From Cytophagales bacterium (GTDB taxonomy: Bacteria; Bacteroidota; Bacteroidia; Cytophagales; Spirosomataceae), in assembly GCA_013298125.1 (NCBI GenBank), contig JAAFJP010000030.1, positions 1 to 64,000 on the forward strand: a stretch of DNA of 64,000 nucleotides, in the 5' to 3' direction. The notes under the pieces are model-generated. The model saw only the letters and a list, made by a program, of their open reading frames with translations, ran no database searches and was not told the DNA's origin. Positions 62,869-64,000 of the stretch are shown here, piece by piece (the stretch's first letter is position 1; each line of letters starts with the position of its first letter). The translations under genes were made by a program, and so were the position numbers.

Positions 62869-64000
62869 ATGAAAAAAATAGTTATCTTAGGCGGAGGCGA
62901 AAGTGGTGTTGGGGCAGCATTATTGGCAAAAGCAAAAGGCTTTGAGGTTTTCCTTTCAGACAAAGGTTTATTATCCGATAAATCCAAAGAAACTTTATCT
63001 CAAAACAATATTCCTTTTGAAGAAGGCGAACATACAGAAGCCAAAATTTTGGATGCCACCGAAGTCATCAAAAGCCCAGGAATTCCTGATAAAGTGGTGC
63101 TAATCAAGAAATTACATTCGCTAAGAATTCCCGTAATTTCAGAGATTGAATTTGCTTCACGCTATACGAAAGCGAAGATTGTTGCCATCACGGGAAGCAA
63201 TGGAAAGACCACTACAACGCTTTTGACCTATCATATTCTCAAAAGTGCAGGATTAAACGTAGGACTTGCGGGTAATGTAGGCGAGAGTTTTGCCAAGCAA
63301 GTAATTGAAGATACTTTTGATTATTTTGTCTTGGAACTCAGTAGTTTTCAATTAGATAATTGCTTCGATTTCAAGGCTGATGTGGCGATTTTATTGAACA
63401 TCACCCCCGACCATTTGGATAGATACGACTACGTTTTTCAGCATTATATCGAATCAAAATTTAGGATTTTGCATCACATGACCGCCGCCGATGACTTCAT
63501 TTATTACCAAGAAAGTGAAGCTCTGATGGGTGAATTATTAAAACGTACTGATTTGACTGTCAAGCGTTTGCCTGTTTCTTTAATAGCCCCCCAGCCCCCA
63601 GAGGGGGAGTTAAAATCAGGCTTGAATACCCCCCCTCTGGGGGCTGGGGGGCTACTACAAAACGATATTTTACACATCCAATATCAACAACAATCTTTCG
63701 ATTTTCCCGTTTCAGAATTACCCATAAAAGGCTCGCACAATGCCATCAATGCGATGTGTGCAATCTTGGCTTCTCAATCTTTAGGACTTGATAATGAGCA
63801 GATTACGGCTGGCTTAAAATCATTCCAAAGTGTTGAACATCGTCTTGAACCTTGCGGAGAAATCAAAGGCGTAAAATACATCAACGACTCAAAAGCAACT
63901 AACGTGGATTCAGTTTTTTATGCCTTAGGAAGTTACAACGAACCCATCATCCTCATCATGGGAGGCGTGGATAAAGGCAACGATTACCGCCAAATTGAGC
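62869..64000 (+). CDS. murD: UDP-N-acetylmuramoylalanine--D-glutamate ligase (3' end cut by window)
   Basis: From the ATG at 62869 (MKKIVILGGGESGVGAALLA) the protein shows the Mur ligase order: Rossmann-like N-terminal domain, P-loop AITGSNGKTTTTLLTYHIL, SSFQLDNCFDFKADVAILLNITPDHLDRY, and SHNAINAMCAILASQSLG, VEHRLEPCGEIKGVKYINDSKATN. It adds D-Glu to UDP-MurNAc-L-Ala in peptidoglycan synthesis. A C/G-rich palindrome (63584-63654) lies in frame and adds about 23 residues with Pro/Gly (APQPPEGELK... GAGG) in a variable loop of the central domain near residues 239-262. No frameshift or stop results. The rest reads normally to the window edge. Confidence 0.95.
   Translation, partial: MKKIVILGGGESGVGAALLAKAKGFEVFLSDKGLLSDKSKETLSQNNIPFEEGEHTEAKILDATEVIKSPGIPDKVVLIKKLHSLRIPVISEIEFASRYTKAKIVAITGSNGKTTTTLLTYHILKSAGLNVGLAGNVGESFAKQVIEDTFDYFVLELSSFQLDNCFDFKADVAILLNITPDHLDRYDYVFQHYIESKFRILHHMTAADDFIYYQESEALMGELLKRTDLTVKRLPVSLIAPQPPEGELKSGLNTPPLGAGGLLQNDILHIQYQQQSFDFPVSELPIKGSHNAINAMCAILASQSLGLDNEQITAGLKSFQSVEHRLEPCGEIKGVKYINDSKATNVDSVFYALGSYNEPIILIMGGVDKGNDYRQIE
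63584..63654 (+). repeat. C/G-rich palindrome inserted in frame in murD
   Basis: TAGCCCCCCAGCCCCCAG opens the left arm and CTGGGGGCTGGGGGGCTA closes the right; the arms are about 24 bp and each can also fold on itself (CCCCC-AGA-GGGGG). TA stands on both ends. The overall design (two self-folding arms) is that of the family A repeats at 8488, 12873 and 44945, though the sequence differs. It is translated through in all 71 bases. Confidence 0.9.

Overview
The window looks like chromosomal DNA of a member of the Bacteroidota, probably the Cytophagales. Base composition is AT-rich. Lipoprotein and Tat-type signal peptides, a SusC/RagA-style TonB-dependent receptor, a zinc-free type B L31, DUF4136/DUF3089/DUF4097 proteins and candidate promoters with the TTTG / TAnnTTTG pattern all fit that phylum. 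No rRNA, tRNA, CRISPR array or intact insertion sequence was seen. The genus is not determined.

Layout. 1-4.6 kb is an accessory patch: a VapBC-type toxin-antitoxin pair cut by the window edge, a pentapeptide-repeat protein next to a DMT-type membrane protein, a small orphan ORF, a CHAP-like lipoprotein and an orphan C-terminal piece of an Rpn-family nuclease. 4.6-30.4 kb is mostly metabolism: CaiB-type CoA transferase, FrnE-like thiol oxidoreductase, manC, a TonB receptor, a PIG-L deacetylase, a penicillin-acylase-family hydrolase, gcvP, a Tat-exported sugar isomerase/oxidoreductase pair, a class C beta-lactamase-fold hydrolase, a GlmU-like protein, rpmE2 and nrdA. A two-gene module with an ADP-ribosyltransferase-like toxin candidate sits at 22.37-23.18 kb. 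30.5-35 kb carries an acetyltransferase, two unrecognised genes and gyrB.

35.2-46.6 kb is a surface-glycan cluster: glycosyltransferases of several folds, a SAM methyltransferase, a polysaccharide deacetylase and an MsbA-like ABC exporter, interrupted by a full-length Rpn-family nuclease gene. 46.7-50.2 kb has a long PurF-family amidotransferase and the divergent molybdopterin genes moaD/moaA. 50.2-53.0 kb is an ECF sigma factor operon with a membrane protein and a DUF4097-type surface protein. 53.2-54.6 kb is a Xre/ParS-RES toxin-antitoxin pair translationally coupled to a DUF985 cupin. 54.7-60.1 kb holds small stress or metabolic enzymes. 60.3-64 kb has a ChaN-like protein, an M4 (protealysin-like) protease with its emfourin-type inhibitor, and the first part of murD.

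The most distinctive feature is the density of palindromic repeats, at least six families. Several touch coding sequence: one lies in frame inside murD, one supplies or abuts the stop codons of two convergent genes, and one contains the apparent start codon of the sigma factor. Other candidates for follow-up are the ADP-ribosyltransferase-like toxin pair, a PfpI/DUF4442 fusion that hinges on a run of nine A residues, and a possible internal start in the Rpn gene.
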